Positions 53,389 through 61,438 of a stretch of 64,000 nt of DNA are shown here, one piece after another. The translations under genes were made by a program, and so were the position numbers. The stretch covers positions 1-64,000 of the forward strand of contig DASXOZ010000006.1 in the NCBI GenBank assembly GCA_036493895.1, written 5' to 3'. This DNA comes from Candidatus Binatia bacterium. Lineage in GTDB: Bacteria; Desulfobacterota; Binatia; UBA1149; CAITLU01. Under the pieces are notes generated by a model. It was not told the origin of the DNA and did no database searches. It saw only the letters and a list, made by a program, of their open reading frames with translations. How positions within the stretch are numbered: the first letter of the stretch is position 1; the number at the start of each line of letters is the position of its first letter.

Positions 53389-54633
53389 TTACGGCCCGGC
53401 CTTGCCCGAGTTCGGATCCGTCATCAGCGAGTGGACGTCGACCACTTCGAAGTCGCTGCCGTGCAGCGTCGTCAGCTGGTGCAGGTCGTCGTCGTCCCAG
53501 CGCCGGTCGGGTGCCCCGGAGATGAACCAGTTGGCACCGTTGTCGGCGAGCATCATCCCGTACTTCTTCAGCGCCGTCAGGATCACCTGGTTGGCGGCAG
53601 AGAATCCGGAGATGTCGACCGTGTTTTTCAGTCGCACGCGGATGCCCATCGGCGGAACGTTCGGATCCGTGTTGCTGCTGGCGTCGTGGCGCGCCGGCCA
53701 GACGTGGGCCTTCTGCGTCACCTCGGCCGTGAAGCGGATGGCGTGCTTGATCTCGCCGGCGGCGACCTCGTCGTAGCGCACCAGGCCCGGCAGGATCGGC
53801 AGGCCGGCGGCATCGGCGGAAGTGAACGTGTCGGTGCGCAGCGCGTCGGAGCCGAGATCGAAAATCGCGCCGCTGCCTCCGTGCCAGGAGCCGTCGCTGC
53901 CACGCTTGGCCGCGTAGACTTCCGACAGGCTGCAGGTTCCTTCCTGCACGATCAGCACGTGCGCATCGCCGCGCCCTTTGCTCGGATGGCTGCCGCCGCC
54001 CTCGACCGCAACGTTGAACGGAATGGGATAGCTGCCCATGTCGCTTTCGTCCGAGTAGAGGAAGCTGGTGCCGACCGGCGGCTGCGCGCTCGAGACGACC
54101 GTGTAGGGAATGCCGATGCTCTGGTTGTGGTAAGGGCCCTTGCCGAAATCAGGGTGAAGCGGCGCCGTGTTGCCGATGCTCGCAACCCAGGTGCCCGACA
54201 TGGTGTCCGGCGGCAGCGCCGAGACGTCGGTGTTCCAGATGTCGTCGGTCGGCAGCACCTGGCACGGGATCGGGTCGGACGAAGGATAACAGCGCTTGAT
54301 CCACGCGCTGCACGCCTGGCTGCCGCCGTCGGCGACATAGACGACGCACGTTGCCGGCTCGTCGGTGCGCGCGGGCATGCCGACGGCCGCGAGCGTGCAG
54401 CCCGACGCCGAAGCTGCGCCGATGCAGGTAGCCTCGTTGTCGAACGCCGTGACTTCGTTGCCGTACCGCGTTCCCCACGTCGGCGTGCCGACGACGTCGC
54501 GGGCACTTACGACGATGGTTCCGTCGTCGAGCGTCTTGGCCTTGCAGTGGGTAACGGCAACGGCGCTCGTTGCGGGAAACAGCAGCGCCGCAGCGACGGC
54601 GGCGAGCGGAAGGCGGCCTCGGGTCCTGCTCAT
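53389..54633 (-). CDS. Conserved secreted protein of unknown function
   Basis: A 414-residue protein with a signal peptide (RGRLPLAAVAAALLFPATSA). The first about 115 mature residues carry several Cys pairs. The rest is a well-conserved globular domain with IWNTDVSALPPDTMS, FLYSDESDMGSYPIPF, GDAHVLIVQEGTCSLSE, SADAAGLPILPGLVRYDEV, IKHAIRFTAEVT and ALKKYGMMLADNGANWFISG. I recall the second part as a widespread uncharacterised family in actinobacteria and acidobacteria. The conserved His and Asp/Glu residues suggest an enzyme, possibly acting on polysaccharide. It lies 60 bases behind the next gene upstream and may share its transcript. Confidence 0.75.
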   Translation of the reverse strand: MSRTRGRLPLAAVAAALLFPATSAVAVTHCKAKTLDDGTIVVSARDVVGTPTWGTRYGNEVTAFDNEATCIGAASASGCTLAAVGMPARTDEPATCVVYVADGGSQACSAWIKRCYPSSDPIPCQVLPTDDIWNTDVSALPPDTMSGTWVASIGNTAPLHPDFGKGPYHNQSIGIPYTVVSSAQPPVGTSFLYSDESDMGSYPIPFNVAVEGGGSHPSKGRGDAHVLIVQEGTCSLSEVYAAKRGSDGSWHGGSGAIFDLGSDALRTDTFTSADAAGLPILPGLVRYDEVAAGEIKHAIRFTAEVTQKAHVWPARHDASSNTDPNVPPMGIRVRLKNTVDISGFSAANQVILTALKKYGMMLADNGANWFISGAPDRRWDDDDLHQLTTLHGSDFEVVDVHSLMTDPNSGKAGP

Positions 54634-54693
54634 GCGAAAGACCCTGCGGGGCGAGCCGGCGGCTGTCAACCCCACCGGGGGCTGTACGGGCAT

Positions 54694-55890
54694 TCAGCGG
54701 GCGGCAGGAAGCGCGGCAACGCGCCCGCCGCCGCGGCGCGAGAGCACTTGGCGGCGGAACTGGCGGATCACCGGAATGCGGTCGAGCCACGCAGAAGCGT
54801 CGGCGCGCGAAAGGTCGTGAGGGCCGACGGTGCCCGCGTAACCCTCCGGAATCTGGCTGTAGAACACCGGCGGATCGACCGAGTCGTCGAGGAAGTGGTA
54901 CTCGTATCCGGGACAGCAAAGGTCGTCGTCGACGACCACGTCGACTGTCCTTACGCCGAAGGTCGACAGCACCGACGTCGTGGCCTGGGGCGGAATGATC
55001 CACACCTGCTTCGGCCCCGCAAAAAACAGGTACTGGATGCGCCGGTTCACCGAGAGGATGCGGTAGCGCACCAGCTCTCCGCCGTAGAGCACGCTGGTCG
55101 AGCGCGCCGTCTCGACAATCCCGCCGCCAAAGTCGGGTTCGTAGCCGCGCACGATGCGCAGGCTTTGCGGGTCTTTCTTGCCGCCGCGGCGCCGGAAGTA
55201 CGCGATGCTGCGGCCGCCGTGGACGAGGTTGCGCGGGTTGGCAGCGGCCTCGTCGCGCGGGCCGGTGAAATCGCGGTAGGCGCGCACGCGGCCGGGCGGA
55301 GCGTTGCGCAGCACGAGGTCGAGGGCAGCGGCTTCGTTGCGGATCTTGATCGTGCGCCGCGCCGCCGTCTCCAGCGCCGTCTGCATCTCGAACGGAAGGT
55401 CGGTCGTCGATTCGATCGACTCGAAGTATTCGTCGTCGCCGACGTACCAGGTGCGAATGTCGCCCTTGCCGATCCAGAAGTCGTCGTCGCTGGAGACCAT
55501 GTGCGAGGCGCTGCGCCAGACGAGCGAGCCGTCCTTGTAGAGGATGCGCGGCCAGATCGAGCGTACCTCGCCCGCCGCGTCCGTCTGCACGAGATAGGCC
55601 ACGAAGAAGCGAAGCTGCGGGGTCTGGAAGTAGTTCGACAGGTAAAAGCGCGTGCCGAACAGCTCGATCAGCGTCGTCGGCACGTAACGGCCGCGACCGA
55701 GCCGCGACGGATCGCGGCGCGCAAGGCCGGCCGGCCTCAAGCGGGCACCCTCGCGAAGCAGGGCCTGGAACTCCCGGCCAACCTGCACCGCCGCAAGCGG
55801 CGACAGGTCGACGCTCGCAATGACCGCCGTCGGCAGAAGCGGAGCTCGCGTCGCCGCGCGAGGAGATGTTTTCCTTTGTGCGACCGCCAC
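54694..55890 (-). CDS. Hypothetical protein coupled to ptsP
   Basis: A 398-residue protein. No signal or membrane segment is obvious, although the N-terminus (VAVAQRKTSPRAATRAPLLP) is basic. The body has many aromatic strand-like segments (RFYLSNYFQTPQLRFFVAYL, DFWIGKGDIRTWYVGDDEYF, QYLFFAGPKQVWIIPP), suggesting a beta-rich fold, and one CC pair in DDDLCCPGYEYHFLD. The start is a GTG two bases after the ptsP stop, so it is translated from the same transcript. No family is recognised and no function is proposed. Confidence 0.65.
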   Translation of the reverse strand: MAVAQRKTSPRAATRAPLLPTAVIASVDLSPLAAVQVGREFQALLREGARLRPAGLARRDPSRLGRGRYVPTTLIELFGTRFYLSNYFQTPQLRFFVAYLVQTDAAGEVRSIWPRILYKDGSLVWRSASHMVSSDDDFWIGKGDIRTWYVGDDEYFESIESTTDLPFEMQTALETAARRTIKIRNEAAALDLVLRNAPPGRVRAYRDFTGPRDEAAANPRNLVHGGRSIAYFRRRGGKKDPQSLRIVRGYEPDFGGGIVETARSTSVLYGGELVRYRILSVNRRIQYLFFAGPKQVWIIPPQATTSVLSTFGVRTVDVVVDDDLCCPGYEYHFLDDSVDPPVFYSQIPEGYAGTVGPHDLSRADASAWLDRIPVIRQFRRQVLSRRGGGRVAALPAAR

Positions 55891-55892
55891 GC

Positions 55893-58238
55893 TCAGCTCA
55901 CCGAGTCGACCAGCTCCATCAGCCCGCGATCGCGCAGCGCCCCGATCACGCAGCCCTTGACCTCCTCGATCGTGTCACAGCGAAGAGCCTCGTTGGCCAC
56001 CGTGACCGCATCGTCGTAGCGCGCGCTGCGCACGAGCTGCTTGATCACCGGGATCGACGGAGCGCCCATGCTGAGCTCGTCCAGGCCCATGCCGATGAGC
56101 ACGAGGGTGCAAAGAGGATTGCCGGCCATCTCGCCGCACATGCCGACGCGGCGACCGGCATCGCGCGCCGCATCGACGATCATGCGGATCGACTGCAGCA
56201 CCGCCGGGTGCAGCGGCTCGTACATCGAGGCGACGTGGACGTTGTCGCGGTCCACGGCCAGTGTGTACTGGATCAGGTCGTTGGTACCGATCGAGACGAA
56301 GTCGACTTCGCGCATCAGCTGCGGCGCGCGCAGCACCGCAGCGGGAACTTCGATCATCGCACCGAGCTCGACGTTGGGCTGCTCGCCGAGACCCGCGGCC
56401 TCGAGGTCCGACAGGCACTCGGCGTAAATCTCGCGCACGCGCCGCATTTCCTCGACGTTGGTGATCATCGGGAACAGCAGGCGCAGCGGATCGCTGCCGG
56501 CCGCGCGCAGCACCGCGCGGATCTGCTCGCGGAAGAAATCCTCCGACTCGAGCGACAGCCGGATCGAGCGCAGGCCGAGAAACGGGTTGCGCTCGCGAAG
56601 CTGGGTGCCGAACAGCGGGTGCTTGTCGGCGCCGAGGTCCAGGGTGCGAAGCGTCACCGGGCGTCCGTGCATCTTCGTGAACACGCGCTTGTAGAGGCTG
56701 CGCTGCTCGTCTTCGTTCGGGAAGTCGCGCCACGAAAGAAAAGGGAACTCCGTGCGGTAGAGACCGATGCCTTCGGCGCCGTAGCGGTCGATCAGCGCGA
56801 GCTCGCCGACCAGGCCGACGTTGGCGAGCAGGCTGATGCGATGGCCGTCGAGGGTTTCGGCGGGAAGCTCGCGCAGGTGCTCGAGGCCGCGCTGGAACTC
56901 GCGGTACTCGCCGGCCATGCGCCGGTATTCGGCGAGCACGTCGGGCTCGGGCCGGAGGTAGACGGTGCCGGAGTTGCCGTCGACGATCGCGTCGGTCCCC
57001 TCGCGCACCGACTCGAAGACGCCGTCGGCGCCGACGACGGTGGGAATGCCGAGCGATTTGGCGAGGATCACCGCGTGGGACGTCACGCCGCCGCTGGAAG
57101 CGACGATGCCGCAGAGCTTGTCGTGGTCGAGAGCCGCAAGGTCGGTCACCGACAGCTCGAACGCGACCAGCACCGCGTCTTCGGTGACCTCGGGAACGTC
57201 GGTCTGGGCACCGAGGAGGTGTCCGAGAATGCGCTGCCCGGCCTCGCGCACGTCGGCGGCGCGCTCGCGAATGTAATGGTCGGTCATGGCCTCGAAGCGC
57301 TGCACGTAATCGCCGACGACGGTCTTGAGGGCTCCTTCGGCGGCGACTCCCTTGTCGATTTCCTCGAAGATGCGCGTGGCGAACGAGCGATCCTCGATCA
57401 TCATCCGCAGCGCCTCGAAGATCGCTCCGCTGACTTCCGGCACCAGCTCGCGCATGCGTACCCGCGCCTGCTCGACCTCGGCGACGGCCTTGATGAGCGC
57501 CGTCTCGAACCGGGCGCGCTCGGCGACGCCGCCTGCGCCGGCAACCACCTGCACGTCGGCAAGATTGGCCGGCGGCGCGATGCGATGGGCACGACCGATG
57601 CCGATGCCCGAGGAGGCACCGAGGCCCGAGAACATCACGGTGCCGGTTTCGGTCTTCTTCTTTTCGGTGCGCGAGCGTGCCGACTCGAGGCTCTCGAGCC
57701 TCTGCACGGCCTTCTGCATCTCGCGGCGGAAACGCTCCCTCTCCTCTTCCTGGCGCTGCAGGCGCTCGGCGAGGTGGGCGTTGACCATGAACGCGCGGAT
57801 CTGGCCGGCAACCGCGCGAGCCAGGCTCACGTCCTCCGGCGAGAAGCGCCGGCGCCGGCGGCTCTGGACGACGAGCACGCCGCGCGTGGCCGGCCCTTCG
57901 CCTACCGGCACGCCGAGGAACGAGTGGTACTTCTCTTCACCGGTTTCGGGAAAGAATTTGAACCGGGGATGCGCCAGCGCATCGTCGACGACGATCGGCT
58001 GCTGCTGCTCGACGACGAGGCCGACGAGGCCCTCGGTCTTGCTCATCGTCACGCGCCCGATGCTGCGCGCGGGAAGGCCCTGCGTCGCGGCCAGGCTGAG
58101 AAGGCCGGTTTCGGGATCGTAGCTGTAAAGCGAGCAGACCTCGCAATCGAAGGCCGCCGCGACCATGCGCACGAGTCCTTCGAGCGCTTCGCCCGACGAC
58201 GAGCCCGGGCCGAGCAGAACCGTCAGGTCCTCGAGCAA
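55893..58238 (-). CDS. ptsP: PtsP, enzyme I of the nitrogen PTS with GAF domain
   Basis: A 781-residue phosphoenolpyruvate-protein phosphotransferase. A GAF domain fills residues about 10-155 (DCEVCSLYSYDPETGLLSLA; the family GLVGLVVEQ), linked by a coiled coil to the enzyme I part. Phospho-acceptor His388 is in GGVTSHAVILAKSLGIP. The PEP-binding barrel has GIGLYRTEFPFL, TLRTLDLGADK, FVSIGTNDLIQY and the catalytic Cys in VGMCGEMAGNP. PtsP phosphorylates NPr in a regulatory relay linked to nitrogen status. The first canonical start is a TTG; family members often begin a little earlier, so the N-terminus is uncertain. No NPr or EIIA gene is nearby. Confidence 0.93.
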   Translation of the reverse strand: MLEDLTVLLGPGSSSGEALEGLVRMVAAAFDCEVCSLYSYDPETGLLSLAATQGLPARSIGRVTMSKTEGLVGLVVEQQQPIVVDDALAHPRFKFFPETGEEKYHSFLGVPVGEGPATRGVLVVQSRRRRRFSPEDVSLARAVAGQIRAFMVNAHLAERLQRQEEERERFRREMQKAVQRLESLESARSRTEKKKTETGTVMFSGLGASSGIGIGRAHRIAPPANLADVQVVAGAGGVAERARFETALIKAVAEVEQARVRMRELVPEVSGAIFEALRMMIEDRSFATRIFEEIDKGVAAEGALKTVVGDYVQRFEAMTDHYIRERAADVREAGQRILGHLLGAQTDVPEVTEDAVLVAFELSVTDLAALDHDKLCGIVASSGGVTSHAVILAKSLGIPTVVGADGVFESVREGTDAIVDGNSGTVYLRPEPDVLAEYRRMAGEYREFQRGLEHLRELPAETLDGHRISLLANVGLVGELALIDRYGAEGIGLYRTEFPFLSWRDFPNEDEQRSLYKRVFTKMHGRPVTLRTLDLGADKHPLFGTQLRERNPFLGLRSIRLSLESEDFFREQIRAVLRAAGSDPLRLLFPMITNVEEMRRVREIYAECLSDLEAAGLGEQPNVELGAMIEVPAAVLRAPQLMREVDFVSIGTNDLIQYTLAVDRDNVHVASMYEPLHPAVLQSIRMIVDAARDAGRRVGMCGEMAGNPLCTLVLIGMGLDELSMGAPSIPVIKQLVRSARYDDAVTVANEALRCDTIEEVKGCVIGALRDRGLMELVDSVS

Positions 58239-58380
58239 CCGCAGGTGGCGGCGAGTGCCGCGCGGCCGGTCGCCGCTCGAGGCTCGATCCGCCGAGTCTG
58301 AAAGCGTGTCCTTGATGCAGCGAGCTTATATCAGCGGCTCGCGACCGCTCAATGACGATGCATCCGCCAGGGACCGGACG

Positions 58381-58407
58381 CCGCCAATTGCCAAGCAATT
58401 GCGGCGG
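58381..58407 (-). terminator. Hairpin downstream of thiD, possible terminator
   Basis: CCGCC-AATTGC pairs with GCAATT-(GC)-GGCGG around a three-base loop, with a two-base bulge. It lies about 50 bases past the thiD stop and before ptsP, but no T-run follows. Confidence 0.4.
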
Positions 58408-58455
58408 ATCCTGCAGCGAATCGCCGCGAAATCCCGCCATGCAGCAGTCGCTCGC

Positions 58456-59238
58456 TCAGCGCGGGCCGGGGGCGCGAAAACGGGTACGACCGATGCGGAC
58501 ACCGGAGACGATCAGGGAGTGCACGTGCTCGCGCGCGCGCCGGACCGCGGTCGCGAGGTCGTCGCCGCCTGCCAGCGCAGCGGCGGCGGCCGATGCCAGG
58601 GCGCATCCGCTTCCATGCATCGATCCGCGGATGCGCCGCGACGTCATTCGCGTCTCGCGTCCGTCATTGAGAAGGAGGTCGGTCGGCGCTGCGCGAAGAT
58701 GCCCGCCTTTGACGAGCACGGCGCCGCCGGTCGCGGAGGCGAGAACAGCGGCGGCTCTTCGCATTCCTGCGAGATTGGTCACGGGGACTCCCGCCAGCGC
58801 GGCCGCTTCGTCGAGATTCACCGTCACGAGCGTCGCGACCGGAAACAGGCTCGAGACGATCGCCCTCACGGCTGCCGGCGCGGCAAGCCGGCCCCCGCCG
58901 GTCGCTGCGAGCACCGGATCGAGGACGACGGGAATGGCGCGCGAACTGAGGCGACGGCCAAGGGCTCGCGCCACCTGGGCCGTCGGTACCTGACCGATCT
59001 TGATCGCGGCAACCGGAAGAGCGTCCAGCAGCTCGTCGAGCTGGGCGAGCACGAGGCTCGGAGCGACGGCGCGAGACGAGCGCAATCCGGTCCCCGACTG
59101 CACGGTGATCGCCGTGACGACAGCCGCGGGCAGCGCGCCCATCGCTTCGATCGAGCGCACGTCCGCGAGAATTCCCGCTCCCCCGGACGGATCGAGGCCT
59201 CCGATGGCGACGACGAGCGCAGGACGTCGCCCGCTCAT
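58456..59238 (-). CDS. thiD: Hydroxymethylpyrimidine/phosphomethylpyrimidine kinase (ThiD)
   Basis: A 260-residue ribokinase-fold enzyme that phosphorylates the pyrimidine precursor of thiamine. It shows the expected start region IGGLDPSGGAGILADVRSIE, the substrate motif VVLDPVLAATGGGRL, the strand LVTVNLDEAAALAG, AVLVKGGHL and the anion-hole/catalytic loop MHGSGCALASA with its Cys. Length is normal. Its ATG overlaps the TGA of the DegT aminotransferase gene. It closes the three-gene overlapping operon; no other thiamine gene is in the window. Confidence 0.88.
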   Translation of the reverse strand: MSGRRPALVVAIGGLDPSGGAGILADVRSIEAMGALPAAVVTAITVQSGTGLRSSRAVAPSLVLAQLDELLDALPVAAIKIGQVPTAQVARALGRRLSSRAIPVVLDPVLAATGGGRLAAPAAVRAIVSSLFPVATLVTVNLDEAAALAGVPVTNLAGMRRAAAVLASATGGAVLVKGGHLRAAPTDLLLNDGRETRMTSRRIRGSMHGSGCALASAAAAALAGGDDLATAVRRAREHVHSLIVSGVRIGRTRFRAPGPR

Positions 59239-60467
59239 GCGGATGCGACGGCGGCTTCGAGAGACTTGGCAACGACGGCGACAGCCTCGTCGCTGAGCGA
59301 AGGATGGATCGGCAGGCACAGCACCTCGCCGGCGGCGCACTCGGCTTCGGGCAGGTCGCCCGGTTTTCCTCCGAGAGTCGCAAAACACGGCTGCAGGTGC
59401 AGAGGCTGCGGATAGAACACGCGCGTCGGCACTGCGCGTTCGGCGAGGATCGCCGCGACGCGGTCGCGACGTCCGCTGCCGCGCGGATCGTCGATGCGGA
59501 CGGTGAACTGGTGCCAGACGTGGCTTTCGACGCCGGCAGGCAGCGCGGGCGCGACCAGGCCGTGCCGCTGGCCCGGCGCAAGCAGCCGCGCGTACAGCGA
59601 GGCGATCTCGCGGCGGCGCGCGGTCCAGCCGGCAAGATGCGGCAGCTTGGCATTGAGCACTGCCGCCACCAGCTCGCCCATGCGCGCATTGATCCCGACC
59701 TCGTCGTGCTGGTAGCTCGTCGACGTTGCGCCGTGACTGCGCAGACCGGTGATCCTCGCGCCGAGGTTCTCGTCGCGGGCAACGACGAGGCCTCCGTCGC
59801 CGGGGCCGCCGAGGTTCTTCGTCGGGTAGAACGAAAAACAGCCGATTTCACCGAAGCAGCCGACCGACGCTCCACCGTGGCGACAATCGATGGCCTGGGC
59901 TGCATCCTCGATGACGGCGACGCCGTGCTCGCGCGCCAGCGTGACGATTTCGCCGATCGGCGCGCTGTACCCGTAAAGGTGCACGGGCAGCAGCGCCGCA
60001 AGGCGCGCTCCGCTGGCGCGATGGCGCAGCTGCGTCGCCGGCCCTTCGAAATGCCTGGCGATCGCAGTGCGGAATTCAGCCGCCCCCGCGTTGAAGCTCT
60101 TCCGGTCGATGTCGCAGAACACCGGCACTGCCCCGGCGCGCCACACTGCGCCTGCGGTGGCGAAGAACGTAAACGCAGGCAGCACGACCGCGTCGCCGGC
60201 ACCGATGCCGAGCGCAACCAGAGCCAGGTACAGCGCGTCGCTTCCCGACGAGACGGCGACGGCGCACTTCGCACCGAGCCGGGCGCCAAGCGAAGCCTCG
60301 AGCTCGGCGGTCTCCGGCCCGAGCACGAACTGCTGGCGAGCCAGCACACCGTCTATGCGTCGGCGCGCATCGACTTCGACGGCGCGGAAGTCGGCGGCGA
60401 GGTCGAGCCACGCCGGACGGGACGTCGACGTGGGAAGGGACGCCCGGATGGGAGGCGAAGTGCTCAA
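59235..60467 (-). CDS. DegT/DnrJ/EryC1/StrS-family PLP aminotransferase
   Basis: A 410-residue aminotransferase of the nucleotide-sugar type, which aminates keto-sugars for surface glycans or antibiotics. The N-terminal AVSSGSDALYLAL and LPAFTFFATAGAV, the Asp pair IEDAAQAIDCRHGG, and the PLP lysine in CFSFYPTKNLGGPGDGG are all present, followed by YQHDEVGINARMGELVA. The only start before the domain is a TTG overlapping the TGA of the Sir2 gene (TTGA), so translation is coupled. No nucleotide-sugar dehydratase or glycosyltransferase lies nearby, so the sugar is unknown. Confidence 0.9.
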   Translation of the reverse strand: MSTSPPIRASLPTSTSRPAWLDLAADFRAVEVDARRRIDGVLARQQFVLGPETAELEASLGARLGAKCAVAVSSGSDALYLALVALGIGAGDAVVLPAFTFFATAGAVWRAGAVPVFCDIDRKSFNAGAAEFRTAIARHFEGPATQLRHRASGARLAALLPVHLYGYSAPIGEIVTLAREHGVAVIEDAAQAIDCRHGGASVGCFGEIGCFSFYPTKNLGGPGDGGLVVARDENLGARITGLRSHGATSTSYQHDEVGINARMGELVAAVLNAKLPHLAGWTARRREIASLYARLLAPGQRHGLVAPALPAGVESHVWHQFTVRIDDPRGSGRRDRVAAILAERAVPTRVFYPQPLHLQPCFATLGGKPGDLPEAECAAGEVLCLPIHPSLSDEAVAVVAKSLEAAVASA

Positions 60468-61267
60468 GAGGGAACGATTCCGGCGGCGCGCACCAGCATC
60501 GCCATCGACTCGGCAGCCGAGCCACCCAGCACGGCCGCCGCGTCGCGGTCTTTGGGTGTCGGCTCGTTGTTGACGATGACGAGCGGCGCGCCCGCCGCCA
60601 CGGCAGCATCGGGCAGCGAGGCCGCCGGATACACGACGAGCGACGAGCCGATGACGATGAAGAGGTCGCAGCGCGAAGCCGCCTCGAAAGCCTCGCGCGT
60701 CTCGCGCTCGGGCATCTGCTGGCCGAACGAAATGGTGGCCGGCTTGACCGGTCCGTTGCACGAGCGGCAGTACGGCACCTCGAGCTTCCCGCTGGAGATC
60801 TGCTCGTGAAGCTTCTGGCGGTCGTGCTCGAGCCCGCACTCGATGCAGGTCGCGCGCATCGACGTCCCGTGGATCTCGATGGTCCGCTCGGGCGAGCTCC
60901 CGGCTTTGCGGTGCAGGCCGTCGATGTTCTGCGTGATCAGGCGGTCGAGCTTTCCGGCTCTCTCGATCGCGACCACCGCGTGGTGGGCACCGTTCGGCTC
61001 GGCCGCGCGAAGGATCGGATACGTCTCGGTTGCCAGCTTCCAGTAGTCGCGGCGCGTCTGCTCGTGGAGGCAGAACAGATCGAAGGTCAGCTTGCGCGGA
61101 TCGTGGCGCGACCACAGTCCGCCCGGAGAGCGGAAGTCGGGAATTCCCGACTCGGTCGAGATGCCGGCCCCGGTGAGGAAAACGACCGAGCGCGCGTCGC
61201 GCAGAAGCTCTGCCGCCCGCTCGAGTGACGGACGCTCCGGCGAGCGCTGTGCATCCGCGGATTTCAC
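60464..61267 (-). CDS. cobB: Sir2-family NAD-dependent protein deacylase
   Basis: A 267-residue sirtuin. NAD-binding motifs are VVFLTGAGISTESGIPDFRS and LITQNIDGLH; the catalytic His is in IEIHGTSM. The zinc ribbon has CIECG and CRSCNG. VIGSSLVVYPAASLPD and VIVNNEPTP complete the Rossmann part. The first 12 residues are poorly conserved. It begins the operon with DegT and ThiD, overlapping the former by four bases. Sirtuins deacetylate or desuccinylate enzymes such as acetyl-CoA synthetase, but no such target is encoded nearby. Confidence 0.92.
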   Translation of the reverse strand: MKSADAQRSPERPSLERAAELLRDARSVVFLTGAGISTESGIPDFRSPGGLWSRHDPRKLTFDLFCLHEQTRRDYWKLATETYPILRAAEPNGAHHAVVAIERAGKLDRLITQNIDGLHRKAGSSPERTIEIHGTSMRATCIECGLEHDRQKLHEQISSGKLEVPYCRSCNGPVKPATISFGQQMPERETREAFEAASRCDLFIVIGSSLVVYPAASLPDAAVAAGAPLVIVNNEPTPKDRDAAAVLGGSAAESMAMLVRAAGIVPS

Positions 61268-61438
61268 GAGCGGCCGCTATAACCGTCGCGGCGCCTTGCC
61301 TCAAGCCACTGACGCCTTGGCTCGCGCGGCAGCGCTCCAGGCAATACTCGCCGCGGAATTGGCAACGAGGGTGCAAACCCTGCCGTCTTTCGCTAAGGCT
61401 AGCGGGTCGGCCCGGGCCTCGGGCGACGGTGTCGCCGG

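Noticed and set aside
55866..58301. 811-codon plus-strand frame opposite ptsP
   Set aside because: It mirrors the reading frame of ptsP, which has complete enzyme I motifs.
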